DNA of 64,000 nucleotides, from contig NW_026515514.1 of assembly GCF_014898815.1 (NCBI RefSeq), positions 1 through 64,000 on the forward strand. Direction: 5' to 3'. The DNA is from Panonychus citri (Eukaryota > Arthropoda > Arachnida > Trombidiformes > Tetranychidae). The notes beneath the pieces were generated by a model that saw only the letters and a list, made by a program, of their open reading frames with translations, had not been told where the DNA came from and did no database searches. Of this stretch, positions 48,901 to 60,439 are shown in pieces (position 1 is the stretch's first letter; each line of letters starts with the position of its first letter). A program made the translations under genes and the position numbers.

Positions 48901-50559
48901 GTGTAAATTAGAAAGTCAATTGGTGAACAATTTACCTTCTTATAATGTCAATTAGAGGATTGCTTAGTTTAAAGCCCAGTAAAGGCTCATATTGTGTTAA
49001 AACACCAAACTGAGAATGAGAACAGAAAAATTATCATTCATAACCGGAAGTTTTGTGATCTTGTTAATAGGATTTTTAGGGTGCGAGGGATCAGATTGGA
49101 TGAAAATAAAAGTTTGGTGATCATTATATCAAATTTAAAGATATAATCTAATGATAATATATCACCAGCGTTTTATAATAAATCAAAAATGATAGCACCA
49201 AGAGGATGATTCAATGTTGACCATGTAAAGATGAGCAGGCTTAGTGATTTTGTTTTTGATTGATTGATTGTTGGCTCTAATCTTTGAGCAAAAATGATCA
49301 AGGACCATGTCAAGTAACTTACAAGTTTGATGATTTTAATTAACATCCAATTGTTTGTCGAACTGGTCATCAATTTAAAGAAAATAGGAGCTAAGGAAAG
49401 GTAATTTTTAGGATTTTTACGGGCGAGTTCACATATAACATTAACGGCGGCTGATTGGACTCCTAATAGGGAAAGATAATCGAATAAAAAAAAAGATGAT
49501 TAAACTTATGGAATAAAATTTCATATATATTATGGAAGAGAAAATTGAATCTACCTGGATCGGGATCTTCTAGTTTCTCTTTTAAACGAGGGAACGCTGG
49601 TTTTAAGGCTTCAGGATATTTAAGGAATATCTTGTACATTAGGAGAACTGCTTTTTTCCTCAGGTAAGGCTTTGTTGAGGTTAGAAGGGTCATAACATCA
49701 TTTGCAAGATCCCGACTTATGTCAGTTGATATAAAACAGGCGAGACTTGACATAGCACAACCAGCATCGTACATGTTTTGTGAATTAAGGTCCTAAAAAG
49801 AGCCGAAAAAAAATAAGAAACAATCAATCAACTGTAAAGTCACTTAATACTTAATGAAAATTGTAAGTAAAAATACTTATTACTATGTGTATACCTTTCT
49901 AATCATATTTGTCGTTAACATCATAACTTCTGTATTTTCATGGAAACATTGAGATGCTGAGAGGTATCCAATTCTCTGGTGAAGTAAAAGAGAAATTATG
50001 AGAAAAAAAAATTCCATGAAATTCATTTGAAATGAATATATAAAGTAAATGAAGAAGAAGAAGAAAGTAAATAACAAACCTTATAAGTGAATTTTGTAGA
50101 ACTCATAACTTCAATAATGTTAAAAGCTGCCCAACTCATGTCATACCCAAGCATTTGTAACTATATGATTAGAATCAAAATGATTAAAAAAAAGTGTCAT
50201 ATCAATTAGGGTTGTAAACTATCAGGTAACATATGATATGAGAATGACAAAGAGAGATAAACTCACATAAGTCAATTTAGCAACAGCATTTGTTTTAACT
50301 GTTATATTTTCTTGTTTCAATTCTTCCTTGATTTCTTCAATACACTGGGCAATGTATTTGGCCTGTTGGGAGAAGGAGAAAAAAATAATAATAAATTCAA
50401 AAAGATTAGAAAAGGAAAAACAAATACACTTTTCAAAAGAAAAACATAAGGATCAACACTAACCTCATTCTCTTTATTATTCCGTATGCCTCTGACAAGA
50501 TCTGTAAGGTTCTTGTCAAAAAAACGCTCCAAATTACCAACAACCTTTCTGAAAGTCAT
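45953..50559 (-). CDS. AP3D1: AP-3 complex delta subunit, 12 exons plus one alternative exon, no ear domain
   Basis: Large subunit of the AP-3 adaptor, which sorts cargo from endosomes to lysosome-related organelles. Minus-strand exons are 50559-50464, 50362-50267, 50160-50080, 49975-49895, 49792-49555, 49462-49323, then either 49009-48936 or 48505-48432, 48236-47967, 47858-47682, 47548-47419, 47326-47235 and 47150-45953. Phases agree throughout, giving 890 residues with one alternative. The HEAT trunk matches human AP3D1 closely (FDKNLTDLVRGIRN, MLGYDMSWAAFNIIEVMS, LKEKLEDPDPG, MSLLYECVNTVIAVLIS, LRILIEDSDQNLKYLGLLAM). The trunk ends at LNPVAP-AQRKVPVP. The hinge (about 610-850) is acidic, then a KEKK-rich repeat, and ends KALAKFSLDEPSY. 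The C-terminal ear of human delta (1,153 residues) is absent. Confidence 0.93.
48432..48505 (-). CDS. AP-3 delta alternative exon, canonical form
   Basis: 74 nt, acceptor CTTTCAG, donor ACAG|GTAAAT. It encodes FGALIPIEPRLGKKLIEPLT and IIH, nearly the human trunk sequence. It ends with two bases completing Ser at the start of the next exon (STSAMSLLY). Confidence 0.85.
48936..49009 (-). CDS. AP-3 delta alternative exon, divergent paralogous form
   Basis: 74 nt, acceptor TTCTCAG, donor GAAG|GTAAAT, same length and phase as 48432-48505. It encodes FGVLTQYEPLLGFKLSNPLI and IIR. Thirteen of 24 residues are shared with the canonical exon, including FG-L, EP, LG-KL, PL and II. Including both would shift the frame (148 nt), so they should be mutually exclusive. 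Confidence 0.8.
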
Positions 50560-52516
50560 ACTGTATAATTAAAGATGAACAAATAAAGCACATAAGTTAT
50601 CAAATTAATGAACAATAATCTAAAATGCAAAAAAAAAACAATAACAACAATAAGATTTTTGTATGGTTGAAATTAAGATTTGGCTTCATTTAGTGAAGCA
50701 TCAAGATGACGTATACACCAAGGTAAAGATGATCCAAATTTAACCATTGATCCAGAATAAGAGATGTTACTTACTTTTAATCGAACAGTTTTTAAATTAA
50801 TTGTCTATAAATAATAAGAATTATCACAATAATTAAGGTTAATTTAAATTAAATAAATTTCCGATTAAACTCATCGCTGCGGGTTTAATGCGGTTCTAAG
50901 TCTATGACATAGACTTTAATTTGTTTGGGTTGAGGAAAAAAAGAGAAAATCAAAGAGGCGCCAAATTTGAATTTCTATCAAATTGTTGCAATTTAAAGTT
51001 AATCGAAATTATTTTTAATTGTTTGTTACAACAATTTAAATGAAAATTGAATAAAAAAACAAGGTGAAATTATCTTTTCATCAATTTGTTTTTTCATTTA
51101 ATCGTGAGTATTATCTAATGATTAATGATAGTAGTTATTATTATTATTATTATATCGAATCGTGTTTGCTAATTTGATTGAATTAACGAGAAATTAACTG
51201 ATAATTTAATCGTACAAATTTACAATTAACATTTATTTATGAAGATGGTCAATTTAATTTGATTGGTAAATTTTTTTCTTCTTCCTAATCAAATTGATCG
51301 AGTTGAAAATATTAAACAATTAAAAGAGCTCATCAATTTATCCTCATCATTATTGATATTTTTGTCTTATATTATGAATACAATTAAATATATTTGGCTC
51401 ATCTGATTAAATATTTTTTTGTTGTTTAAATTGTTTACGAGTGAAACAATTTAACAATCAACCCTATGAACTCAATTAAAACTTAAGGTTGGTTGAATGT
51501 GTGAATTTTAAATAATATCAAATTAATGATAATCTTTCGTGAAGATTGATTGAAGGAGGATTAACTTAATCATTACGAAATTGTGAGTGAATAATTTAAT
51601 TCTGATGATTGATTAAGACTCTTTTTTTTTGCTAATTAAATCATGAGCTCTGAGTTTTTCCAGATCAACTGATTGAACTTTTAATTAACTAATCCGGAAC
51701 GAAGTGAGTAAAAAAAAAATGTATCCATGATTAACCTTGAATGTTATGGATTTACAATTGAAAGTTAATTAAATTGATTGTCTGTTAATCATATCCAGTT
51801 GAATGAATCTAAACAATAATTAATAAAATTAAATGATAATTAGTCTAATTTTATATGGTTGAGGTGTAAAGTTAAATAATAACAATGAAAAGGTAATAAA
51901 GTTGAATAATAACAATTAGATTTAACTTTTACATTTGAGTTGGTGGATTTTCAATGAAATTATCATTACCGTTATGTATTTTAGGGTCACCGTGTTGGAG
52001 TAATTGTAAGACAGTTATGTGATGTTGGTCAACAATTAACCAAATTACTAAATTAAACCTCAAGGAGTGGATTCACTGGAGGAAGATGAAGAATGAACAA
52101 ATTGGTTGCCTTGGAAACGAGTTCTAAAGAAACCGTTAGAACCTTAGAACCGGTCTGAACATTAGATCAGCCCCAATGTAAGAGATCATTATCATCATCA
52201 TCATCATCATCATCATCTTCAATTCTCTTGCTCATCATCATCATCATCATCCTTGTTGACTCTTATTCTAAATTCACATTAGAATCAAATTTTGTTTCAT
52301 CATCACCCGAATTTCATCATTACCCTGACCCTAAATACTGAACAATGTCCACTGATTGATGTTAAATTGGTAAACTTTTCTCAACAATAATAATGTCCTA
52401 TTTTCGTATTAATATCAACAATTTATTTTCTGTGTTTAATTTTCTAATTTAACTTTTGGATAATTTAAATTTCTGTCACTCTCTCTCTTTATCATTGTTT
52501 TTTTGTCAATAATATA
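50560..52516. other. 2-kb intergenic region between AP-3 delta and Rab23
   Basis: Divergent promoters for AP-3 delta (-) and Rab23 (+) must lie here. An (ATC)n run lies at about 52191-52217. I see no coding sequence. Confidence 0.6.
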
Positions 52517-55500
52517 ATGAGAGATGACGATTTTGAATCAACCATCAAGGTAAATTGTTGTTTATGTTTTGTTTGGTTTTATTTTGTTTTCATTGATCAA
52601 ATTTTCATCTTTAATTGTTGGTGTTTACTCAACGTGATTTAGGTTGTGCTTGTCGGCAATGGAATCGTGGGTAAATCATCGTTAATTCAACGCTATTGTA
52701 ATGGTATTTTCACCAACGAGTACAAAAAAACTTTGGGTGTTGATTTCTTGGAAAGAACTGTCAAGTGAGATTAAATTGATTCCATTCTGATTTTCAATTG
52801 ATTTATTTATTATATAAGTGATTTCGGATTATCTATTTACACCATTCTCTTTCTAATACTCAGAACTCATGGTCAAGAAATCAGATTAATGCTCTGGGAC
52901 ACTGCTGGTCAAGAGGAGTTTGATGCTCTAACCAAAGCATATTACAGAGGTCAGTATGTAACCGATATCATGATTAAGTTAATTGTAACCAATTAAAGTG
53001 TTTAGTCTTTATATTGTATCTCTTATAAGTTAAGTGTTGACTTGACTTAATTTCTTTAGTTTGATTGATTTAATCCCTCAAGCCAGATGAGATAAATCCC
53101 TTTAATCAATACCATGATCATCATCACAGTTATGGAATCGATGTAGTGATTAGTTTAATTAAAGTTAATTCCTTTCTTCACAATCAATTTCTAACCTACT
53201 CTAAATTGTTTTGACTTTAAATTTACTTAAATACAGCAATTAAACAATGAATTATTATATATTTTGAATGTGAGAAACTTTTGACTTTTTAGGATCACAA
53301 TTTAATTTTAGTTTCATGAAGACAATTAACTGACTGTCATGATATTATCCAACTGAATCAGCATGAGAAGACATTATTATAACAATTAGATTTAATATGT
53401 ATAATTAACAGTTTGACATTGAATCAATTCAGTTGATATAACCTGAGGGAGGAAATTAAATCCTGATGACATATCATTTACCTCTCTCTCTCTCTCGATA
53501 TCCTCTTAATTATAATACAAAATTAACTAATCATTTAATTGGGTTTCGTTTAATTGTGTTGAAATGAATGAGACGAAACTGATTTAGTTTCGAATTCGTG
53601 ATTAACTGTTTTCGATGATATTTTTTGCCCCTTCGTTTCGTAGGTGCTCAAGCTTGTGTGATTGTCTTTTCGACGACAGATCGAGAATCATTTGATTCAG
53701 TTCGAAATTGGAAAAAAAAGGTCGAATATGAATGTGGTTCTATTCCGATGGCCTTAGTACAGAATAAAATAGATCTTATGAATCGAAGTAAAGTGTCAAG
53801 AGATGAGGTTGAATCGTTAGCTCGATCGATAAGATTAAAAGTTTTTCGAACTTCGGTAAAAGAAAATCTCAACGTGGATTCAGGTAAGGTCAGAATTTCA
53901 TATTAAAGTACAATTGAATCAAAATTAAGATGATTCTCATCACCATCATCATCATGATGGCTATTCTCCAACTCTTCCGGTTCTTGCACCAAGAATACAA
54001 ATAAGTTTGAATGGAATATACAAAAGATGAAGAGATCCCTGAATTGCCAGAGAAAATGAATGAGAACTTTTTTTTTCTAAAAGATTAACCAACCATTTAT
54101 ACCTTTTCTTTATTACTTTCTCTCTCCCTCTCTTCCCTATTCTCTTACAACTATATTATCATCTTCATCTTCCCTCCATCTTCATCCCTTTTTCATCTAT
54201 TTCCTTCTCCCTTTACCCTTCTTTCCTCATGATCATCATGATTATCTTCATGCTGAAAACCCTTTTAGTTTTTTCATTCTTGGCAGAGGCTTATGTTGAC
54301 TCTGTAACGGATAATCAAGATGAAAGGTCAGTCACGAAATTGACCAATCCTACCCAAAAATCGGATTTTATATCAAGTAAGTTGATCTCTCCCTTTAATT
54401 TATCTTTTTTTAATCATCATCATCATCATCATAATTATCTTTCTCTTTTTCTTTCTTCTTTTACCTCAATGAAATCGTAACCTAACCCCATTCATCCTCC
54501 CTCTCAGTCTCAATTCCCTCAAATAGTAACATCATCATGAGTTTTCATTTCTTTTTCTTTTTCTTTTCTTTATTGTTAACGAAAAAATTGAAGTGGTCAG
54601 TTGAGAATAGTGTTAATCTAAATAGCCACATCTTCTTTATTCTTAATCATCATCACAATTTCTTAATTCATCTCATTTCCAAATACCGGGTTAGTTAACT
54701 TTAACTCCATTCTAACGGTAATATTATTCATCTCAACAACAATTGGTGATCATCTTAATCATCTTGATCATCTTTTCACTTAATCACAATTTTTAAATTT
54801 CTCCACTCTAGTAATCATCACCATCTTCAGACTATTAATCAAATTAATCGATAACTTTAAATCAACAACAATTTAGTAAATCAAATTAAATTAATTTACC
54901 TGATTATTTTTGTTGATCAGAAAACAACAAGAAAACAAAATTGATTAACAATTTTCTTTAAAGTTTAATCAATACATTGACGATTAATATATTGTTGAGA
55001 AAATGCCCTCAGGTTAAATTGTTAACAATTTTGATTCATTTTCAAGTTAACAGTTATAATCATGATTAATGATTTATTATGTATATTTAACTTATAACTT
55101 AATTTAGTGTTCATTGATTAAAGCGTTAATTAATTTTAAGGCTCAAATATATATACTAATTGTAGTTTACTAATTAACTTTGAAAGTATTAAAATGGTTT
55201 CAATTAATGATTAATGTTGATATTAATCATTATAATTTAATCTATTAATAGCTTTAAGGTTTATCGGTTTGCTTTTTATGCTAAATTGTTTTCAAGCGAA
55301 AAACACTGATTAAAGATTTTGCGATTAATTGTTAGATAAACAGAGTTAATTATAAAGAAAATTTTCTTTCTTTTCTCTTTAGGTCCAATATTCAAATTAG
55401 GAGGTAATTCTGGTGCTAAATATCGTCGAAAACGTGTTGTTAATAATGTCCATGTAACTACGAGTTCTAATGTTCCCGTTATCCATCATTTCCGTTATAA

Positions 55501-55645
55501 GAATCGATTCCATCTGATTCCACCTCTTCGTCCAGCAAATTCAACGATTCTCCTTCACCATCGTCGTTATTATCCACAAATTCACCCTCGACAATCAGAG
55601 AAATTGATAAAACCCAACGTGTTCAAAAGCTGTTGGCTTTTCTAA
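52517..55645 (+). CDS. Rab23: Rab23 small GTPase, six exons
   Basis: Rab23 is a membrane-bound GTPase that modulates Hedgehog and planar-polarity signalling and cilia traffic. Exons are 52517-52549, 52643-52764, 52864-52949, 53644-53883, 54269-54376 and 55383-55645, giving 283 residues. Visible motifs are P-loop GNGIVGKSS, switch I KKTLGVDFLERT, switch II WDTAGQEEFDALTKAYYRG, AQACVIVFSTTDRESFDSV, NQKID-type VQNKIDL and TSVKENLNV. Exon 5 from 54269 restores the family's VF-LAE helix (VFSFLAEAYV). A second acceptor at 54286 would drop six residues in frame. The tail is basic (YRRKRVV, YKNRF) and ends in CWLF, a CAAX box predicting geranylgeranylation. Human Rab23 also ends in a single-Cys CAAX. 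Confidence 0.93.
52950..53643 (+). other. Rab23 intron 3
   Basis: AT-rich, from AGAG|GTCAGT to TTCGTAG. I see nothing else. Confidence 0.7.
54377..55382 (+). other. Rab23 intron 5
   Basis: About 1 kb of AT-rich intron between TCAA|GTAAGT and CTCTTTAG, with no gene seen. Confidence 0.7.
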
Positions 55646-56163
55646 TTAACACAATCAACAAACAACAATTAAATTGATAAGATAAATTTGGATAAACATC
55701 AACAATTATTTTCCAAAAAAACTTTTTTTTCGCTTTCCGTTTGTATTAATATTCTGAATCTTTTTGTTTTCAACTCCTTTTCTCTTATATTCTACATGTA
55801 AATATCTTTAGATTATCTTTAATTTTCTTGTCACAATTAAATTAAAAGATTAATTATTTTTTCTATTCTCTAATTGCAACTCTAAACTACTTTAACGAGA
55901 TAAAAGATGGCGCTCATACGAATGTAAACAAACCTCAATGTTGATCGTTAATCAGCTGAGATGTTCAGCTGATTAAATTTGGTACCAAATTCAATGAAAG
56001 TTTACTGATCATTTTAAATGATTATCGAAGTTAAATTTAATCAAATGTGAATCGTTAAGATGTTAATTATAATTTATTACAATTTATGGTACATTTGTTA
56101 CTTTAGAATACTAAAAGAAAAACTTGATAAGTTTTATTTTCTTTTCGAATCGTGTTAATTGGC
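55646..56163. other. Convergent 3' ends of Rab23 and the acyltransferase
   Basis: No standard AATAAA for Rab23 was seen; an ATTAAA variant occurs near 55840. TTTATT at 56133-56138 gives a minus-strand AATAAA for the acyltransferase. Confidence 0.5.
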
Positions 56164-57192
56164 CTAATAGACCAAAATACTCGAAACGTTGTTGTTTTGT
56201 GTCACATTTTTGGCAGGAAATAGATTAACAACTCGATCGTCAATTGTTTCACTTTGATAGTGATTCGAATGGCAAGTTGATTGGCTTGCGGATAAATGGC
56301 CGTTCGTGGGTTCGCAGTCTTTAGGTTTTTCAGGCCAAAAAATATTTTTCAAATTAGCGAAAGGTAATTCAAAAAGGATCGCAGATACATAACTAAAAAT
56401 CATAGAAATTGTCAAATAGCCTAGAAAAAGGATAAACTAGAGAGAGAGAGAAAAGTAAATATCAGTTTACATTTGAACGATACGATTCACCAAAGATTCT
56501 GTCGATTGAGTTTTCTTACCATGTTGTAATGAGAGAAATAAATAATTGATCGATTTGCTGAAATGTGAATGTAAATAAATAATAAATGAATTAGATATGC
56601 ATGATATGTTAATTTTCCTAAAGGTATGAATGCACTCCAGCCCAGAATCCCGTTAACAAGTGGACAGTGACCATAGTGACATGAAACAATCATGTAAGAC
56701 CAACATATCGACCAAATGATACGATGTAACGAACTGTAGACAACTGATTCAAAAAGAGACGCTGGATGACCATTAGCCCATCGATAAGAGGCCATGGTGA
56801 TTACACTGACCGTAGATAAACATAAGAACCACAAAGCCAAATTGATTCTCTGAATGGTGAATGTGATATATATATCCAAAGAAAATCAAATTAATATCAA
56901 AGTTAATTAAATTCCGAGGAAAATTTTCGAGGAAAAAAGCTTCACCTTTGAAACTACAAGATCTCCATGTTTAAGCATAAAATAACCAAGAAGTATTCCA
57001 ATGAGAAAAGGTCCGATTCGGAAAAAAGGCCAAACGTAAAGATGAACTTCTTCAATCGTTTGAACAGCTCCACTTATTATTGGAACTGCTAACGTAGTCG
57101 CCGACGAATGAGTGATAAAAGTGATCACCGCAGTCGCCACGATAGAAGCGAAAATCGCTGAGCCAGTTATGGAGAATCCAATGAAAGGTACA
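56164..57192 (-). CDS. NRF-6-like acyltransferase-3 membrane protein, last three exons
   Basis: Multi-pass membrane protein of the acyltransferase-3 family (nose resistant to fluoxetine type), thought to modify or move lipids in epithelia. Minus-strand exons are 57192-56946, 56849-56520 and 56436-56164. The two joins seen here are phase 0; the first visible exon starts inside a codon. Family landmarks are YVWPFFRIGPFLIGILLGY, RINLALWFLCLS, SLHRIIWSICWSYMI, then FIPLGKLTYHAYLIHLLFIY and ILFELPFANLKNIFW in the last TM helix and tail. Ser/Asn-rich residues follow to the TAG at 56164. The first half of the domain and the N-terminal NRF region are missing. Upstream sequence is occupied by an LTR element, so the remaining exons lie beyond it or were lost. 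Confidence 0.85.
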
Positions 57193-57281
57193 CTAATTAG
57201 TTGCAAAAAAAACAAAAGAACATGTTAATTGTAATGATCGAGCAATTAAACTTTCAAATATATTCTTATATTATATTATAT

Positions 57282-59593
57282 TGTGAGGGGATAAAAATCT
57301 AAATGGTCAAAGGTAGCATAACCTTCCTCCTCACCCCAATGCTATTATTTTTATTACTTTTACTTTACTGGGAGTTTTTCCTCCTAAAAACCCATTTATT
57401 TTGATTTACATTGACAAGAGAGGAGAAGTATATGTTTGCATCTTTACTCCTCCTCTCTCCAGGGAAATTAACTTTTATGACTTTTCCATTTCTACATTAA
57501 GCAGGAAAACTAAATTACTTTTAGAAGGGAGAGAAAGCATTAGGAAAGGTGGACATTATAAATGACCATCTCTCTAGGGAAAAGCAGGAAAAGTTTAAGA
57601 TCGCATCCAATTAACTTTGGGGTCCTAAGAAAGAGGCTCTTTCTTTCTCTTTGTTTGGGGGCCAAATCTCTTTCTTTTGCTCTGTCTTTTCTCTTTCGCA
57701 ATGGGCCGAATTGGCTATAAAAGAGAAAGAGAGAAAGAAAGAGGGTTGCGAAGTTAGTTTAAGCTCAACAGCGTCAACATCAACATCAACAATTTGTTGT
57801 TTTCATCTTTCTCTCTCTCTCTCTGTGCTACATTTCTTTTTAAGAAGTTTATTTTTAAGAAGTTTATTTGTGTATTTTTAAAATAAATTGTGTTCCCCGG
57901 TTTCGCCGTTTCCGCCAACCCTGTGTCTCCCCAACTCCGCCATCACCGCCATCCTTGTGTTTTCCCCGAACCGCCTTTTGTGTTCGAGCCGTTGCTCAGT
58001 TGGGCCTATTAAGCCACCACGACCCCTCAGACTGTCCCAGCGGAAAGCATCAACAAGGTAAGCCTTAGGCTTTTGAGTATTACCTTTTTTTTCTTTTCGT
58101 ACCCATTGATCCTTCACCTTATCCATAATCCTCGCATGCTTATACTTGTACCATTGATCCATTACCCCAAGTTAACCTAGTAGACTTAGTTATAGATTAT
58201 CACCTTTGATCATTCACCTTGACCATAACCATCTATCAACTCCTTATCAATTACCTTCCGAACCTTTACCATTATTGACACCGTCATTGGAAATTTGTTT
58301 GGTCCTTAACCATATTAGCATACCTTTTATCTTATATTTGTAATCATAATCAAACCTCATCATAACCAGTAACCTTAACCTACGATCCTTCGCCATAAGA
58401 ATCGCATTCGAACTTAAATATTGTACTTCCCATCACCAGTCGTAACCTTTATTACGCTAAGCTTCCGCCTCAAGGATAACCGTTTCAACGAGACAACATT
58501 TATCTTGAGAGTATTTTCTTTTCACGGTACTTTACCATCTGTAGTAACTATTATTGCTCGCCAATTAACTGCACCGATTATAACCCTGTATTGACCCATC
58601 ACTATACTATTATTATTCATAGACATAATAAAGCTTTTCATCGAAGGTCAAGAGTTTACGAATCATTATCGCTACTAGAACTATCGAAATCTTTTGCTAA
58701 GGTCAACGTAAGTACCACCGCAACTACCGACAGTTTTAGGTTCCAGGCGAAACCAACGATATCAAATTGATCTAAGTTTTCAAAACTCGAATGTCCATAG
58801 GAAAACACTTAAGAGTTAACAGCGGTAGTAATCCAGATTCAAGGAGCCATACAAGAAATAATTGATCTACTGATCTTGCATCACCTATCGATAACTGGAC
58901 CGGAAGACTGGTTTCTGGAACTAATACTGGACGACGAATTGGCTGATCTGGAACTTAGTGATGAGATTTAGTAATCAACAAATAGAGTTTATGCAACAAC
59001 TTATATTTTCAGGTTTGACTTTCAACGAATTGATAAATTTGTATATCATCACCCATGAGCGTTTAGATACAGGAGAAACCCTATTCTACATGTCGATACA
59101 CCTTCAACCAGTCGAGATATTGTTTTGAATCTTTCTACACCGAACGAAGAGCAAAGGAAATCATCATAATCAAATTTATCTCCTCACATTTTTGGTGTCT
59201 TCGCCAGGTCAACGATATATTTCCTGGATATTTAAGTAAGTAAAAAAAAAAAAAAATAAAATAAAATTGCTCTAGTAAGTCACCTTCCAAAGGAAATAAC
59301 ACGTAAGAAAATAATATCAACTCATATTGTAGTAATAAATTTATGGAAACTATTGAACTTTTAATTCTACTTATTGGAATATTAACTGAATTCATAATCG
59401 TTTACTTTACATGTAGAGCTGTCAACCAAGAGCTGATGAGAAGCTGCTACGGATGCTGTTGGGGAACTGAATTTGATCGTTAATCAAAATTTTATTGAAT
59501 TATCCGAATCTTAATAATCTACATTTTTATCTCTCTCATTTTTTTCCCCTCTAACTTTTTCAAACAAATAATCAAATATTTACAGAATATACT
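57282..59593 (+). promoter_or_regulatory. Retrotransposon 5' LTR and untranslated leader
   Basis: TATAAAA at 57716-57722 and AATAAA at 57882-57887 suit an LTR U3-R-U5 layout. A short duplication of TTAAGAAGTTTATT sits near 57840-57868. I could not identify the LTR 3' end or a primer-binding site by eye. Open frames in 57651-58162 appear to be chance. Confidence 0.5.
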
Positions 59594-60439
59594 ATGGAGC
59601 CTAAAACTCCCAGTGGAACTTTGTCAGCGGACGATGTACGAAACCTTATTATGGAGTCACTGCAAATGACGCTGAGTGGTCATGGAACTCGTAAATTGGA
59701 AAATTTTTCTGGAAGCCCAAGTCAAGATGTCGTTCGATGGTTGGAAGAATTCGAGTATATTGCTAAGTCGAATAAATGGAATGAGGATGCAAAGGTCGTT
59801 AAGTTGCCTACTTTTCTATCGGGGGTCGCTCGGGACTGGTTCAATGTTAAGATTAGTGGAAGCTCGTTTGAGTGGAATGTTATTGAAAAGTTATTTAAAG
59901 AACAGTTTTTGCCAGTTGATCAACAGACTTATTTAAGAGAGACTCTTGAGCAACGGATCCAAGGAGTAAACGAACCAGTGGCCAATTATATTCTATCGAA
60001 AGAAGCTTTGTGTAATAGAATAAATAGTAAAATGGACGAGAAAGAGAAAATCCATCACATTCAGAAGGGAATGAATCCTGAGATCGTCAGGCAATTATAT
60101 GTTCACGGGTCCGAAACAGTGGATGAATTGGCTGTCAAGGCCAAGTTAATTGAACGAGGGTTCAAAGCTAATGGTTATGGTAATGAGAATCTGAACTCTT
60201 TAGATTCCAAAGGGATCGCTGAAGTCATGGCAACAGTTATGAAAGATGTAGTGGACAAAGTGGTCGAGAAATCTGAGTCACGAATGACAAAAATGATGAG
60301 AGAAGCAGATAATAGAAATAATACCAGAAACGGACAAGGCGAGCCAGTATGTTGGCAATGTGGAAAGGTGGGACATAAAGCTAATAATTGTGACTTCAAC
60401 CGAAGAAATAAACCGCAAAAATCGATACCGACCAAATAA
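59594..60439 (+). CDS. gag: Gypsy gag (capsid-nucleocapsid)
   Basis: 281 residues from ATG 59594. The Retrotrans_gag-type capsid region has VVRWLEEFEYIAKSNKW, ARDWFN and FKEQFLP, followed by YILSKEALCNRIN and KIHHIQKGMNPEIVRQL. One CCHC zinc knuckle (CWQCGKVGHKANNC) lies near residue 255, then a basic end. It packages element RNA into virus-like particles. Its last 80 nt overlap the pol frame. Confidence 0.9.
   Translation: MEPKTPSGTLSADDVRNLIMESLQMTLSGHGTRKLENFSGSPSQDVVRWLEEFEYIAKSNKWNEDAKVVKLPTFLSGVARDWFNVKISGSSFEWNVIEKLFKEQFLPVDQQTYLRETLEQRIQGVNEPVANYILSKEALCNRINSKMDEKEKIHHIQKGMNPEIVRQLYVHGSETVDELAVKAKLIERGFKANGYGNENLNSLDSKGIAEVMATVMKDVVDKVVEKSESRMTKMMREADNRNNTRNGQGEPVCWQCGKVGHKANNCDFNRRNKPQKSIPTK

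Noticed and set aside
57651..58162. Open frames in the presumptive LTR and leader
   Set aside because: They overlap the TATA/poly(A) signals of the LTR, on both strands, with no domain.
57890..59593. Primer-binding site after the LTR
   Set aside because: No TGG-starting tRNA complement was clear enough, and the LTR end is unknown without the 3' copy.
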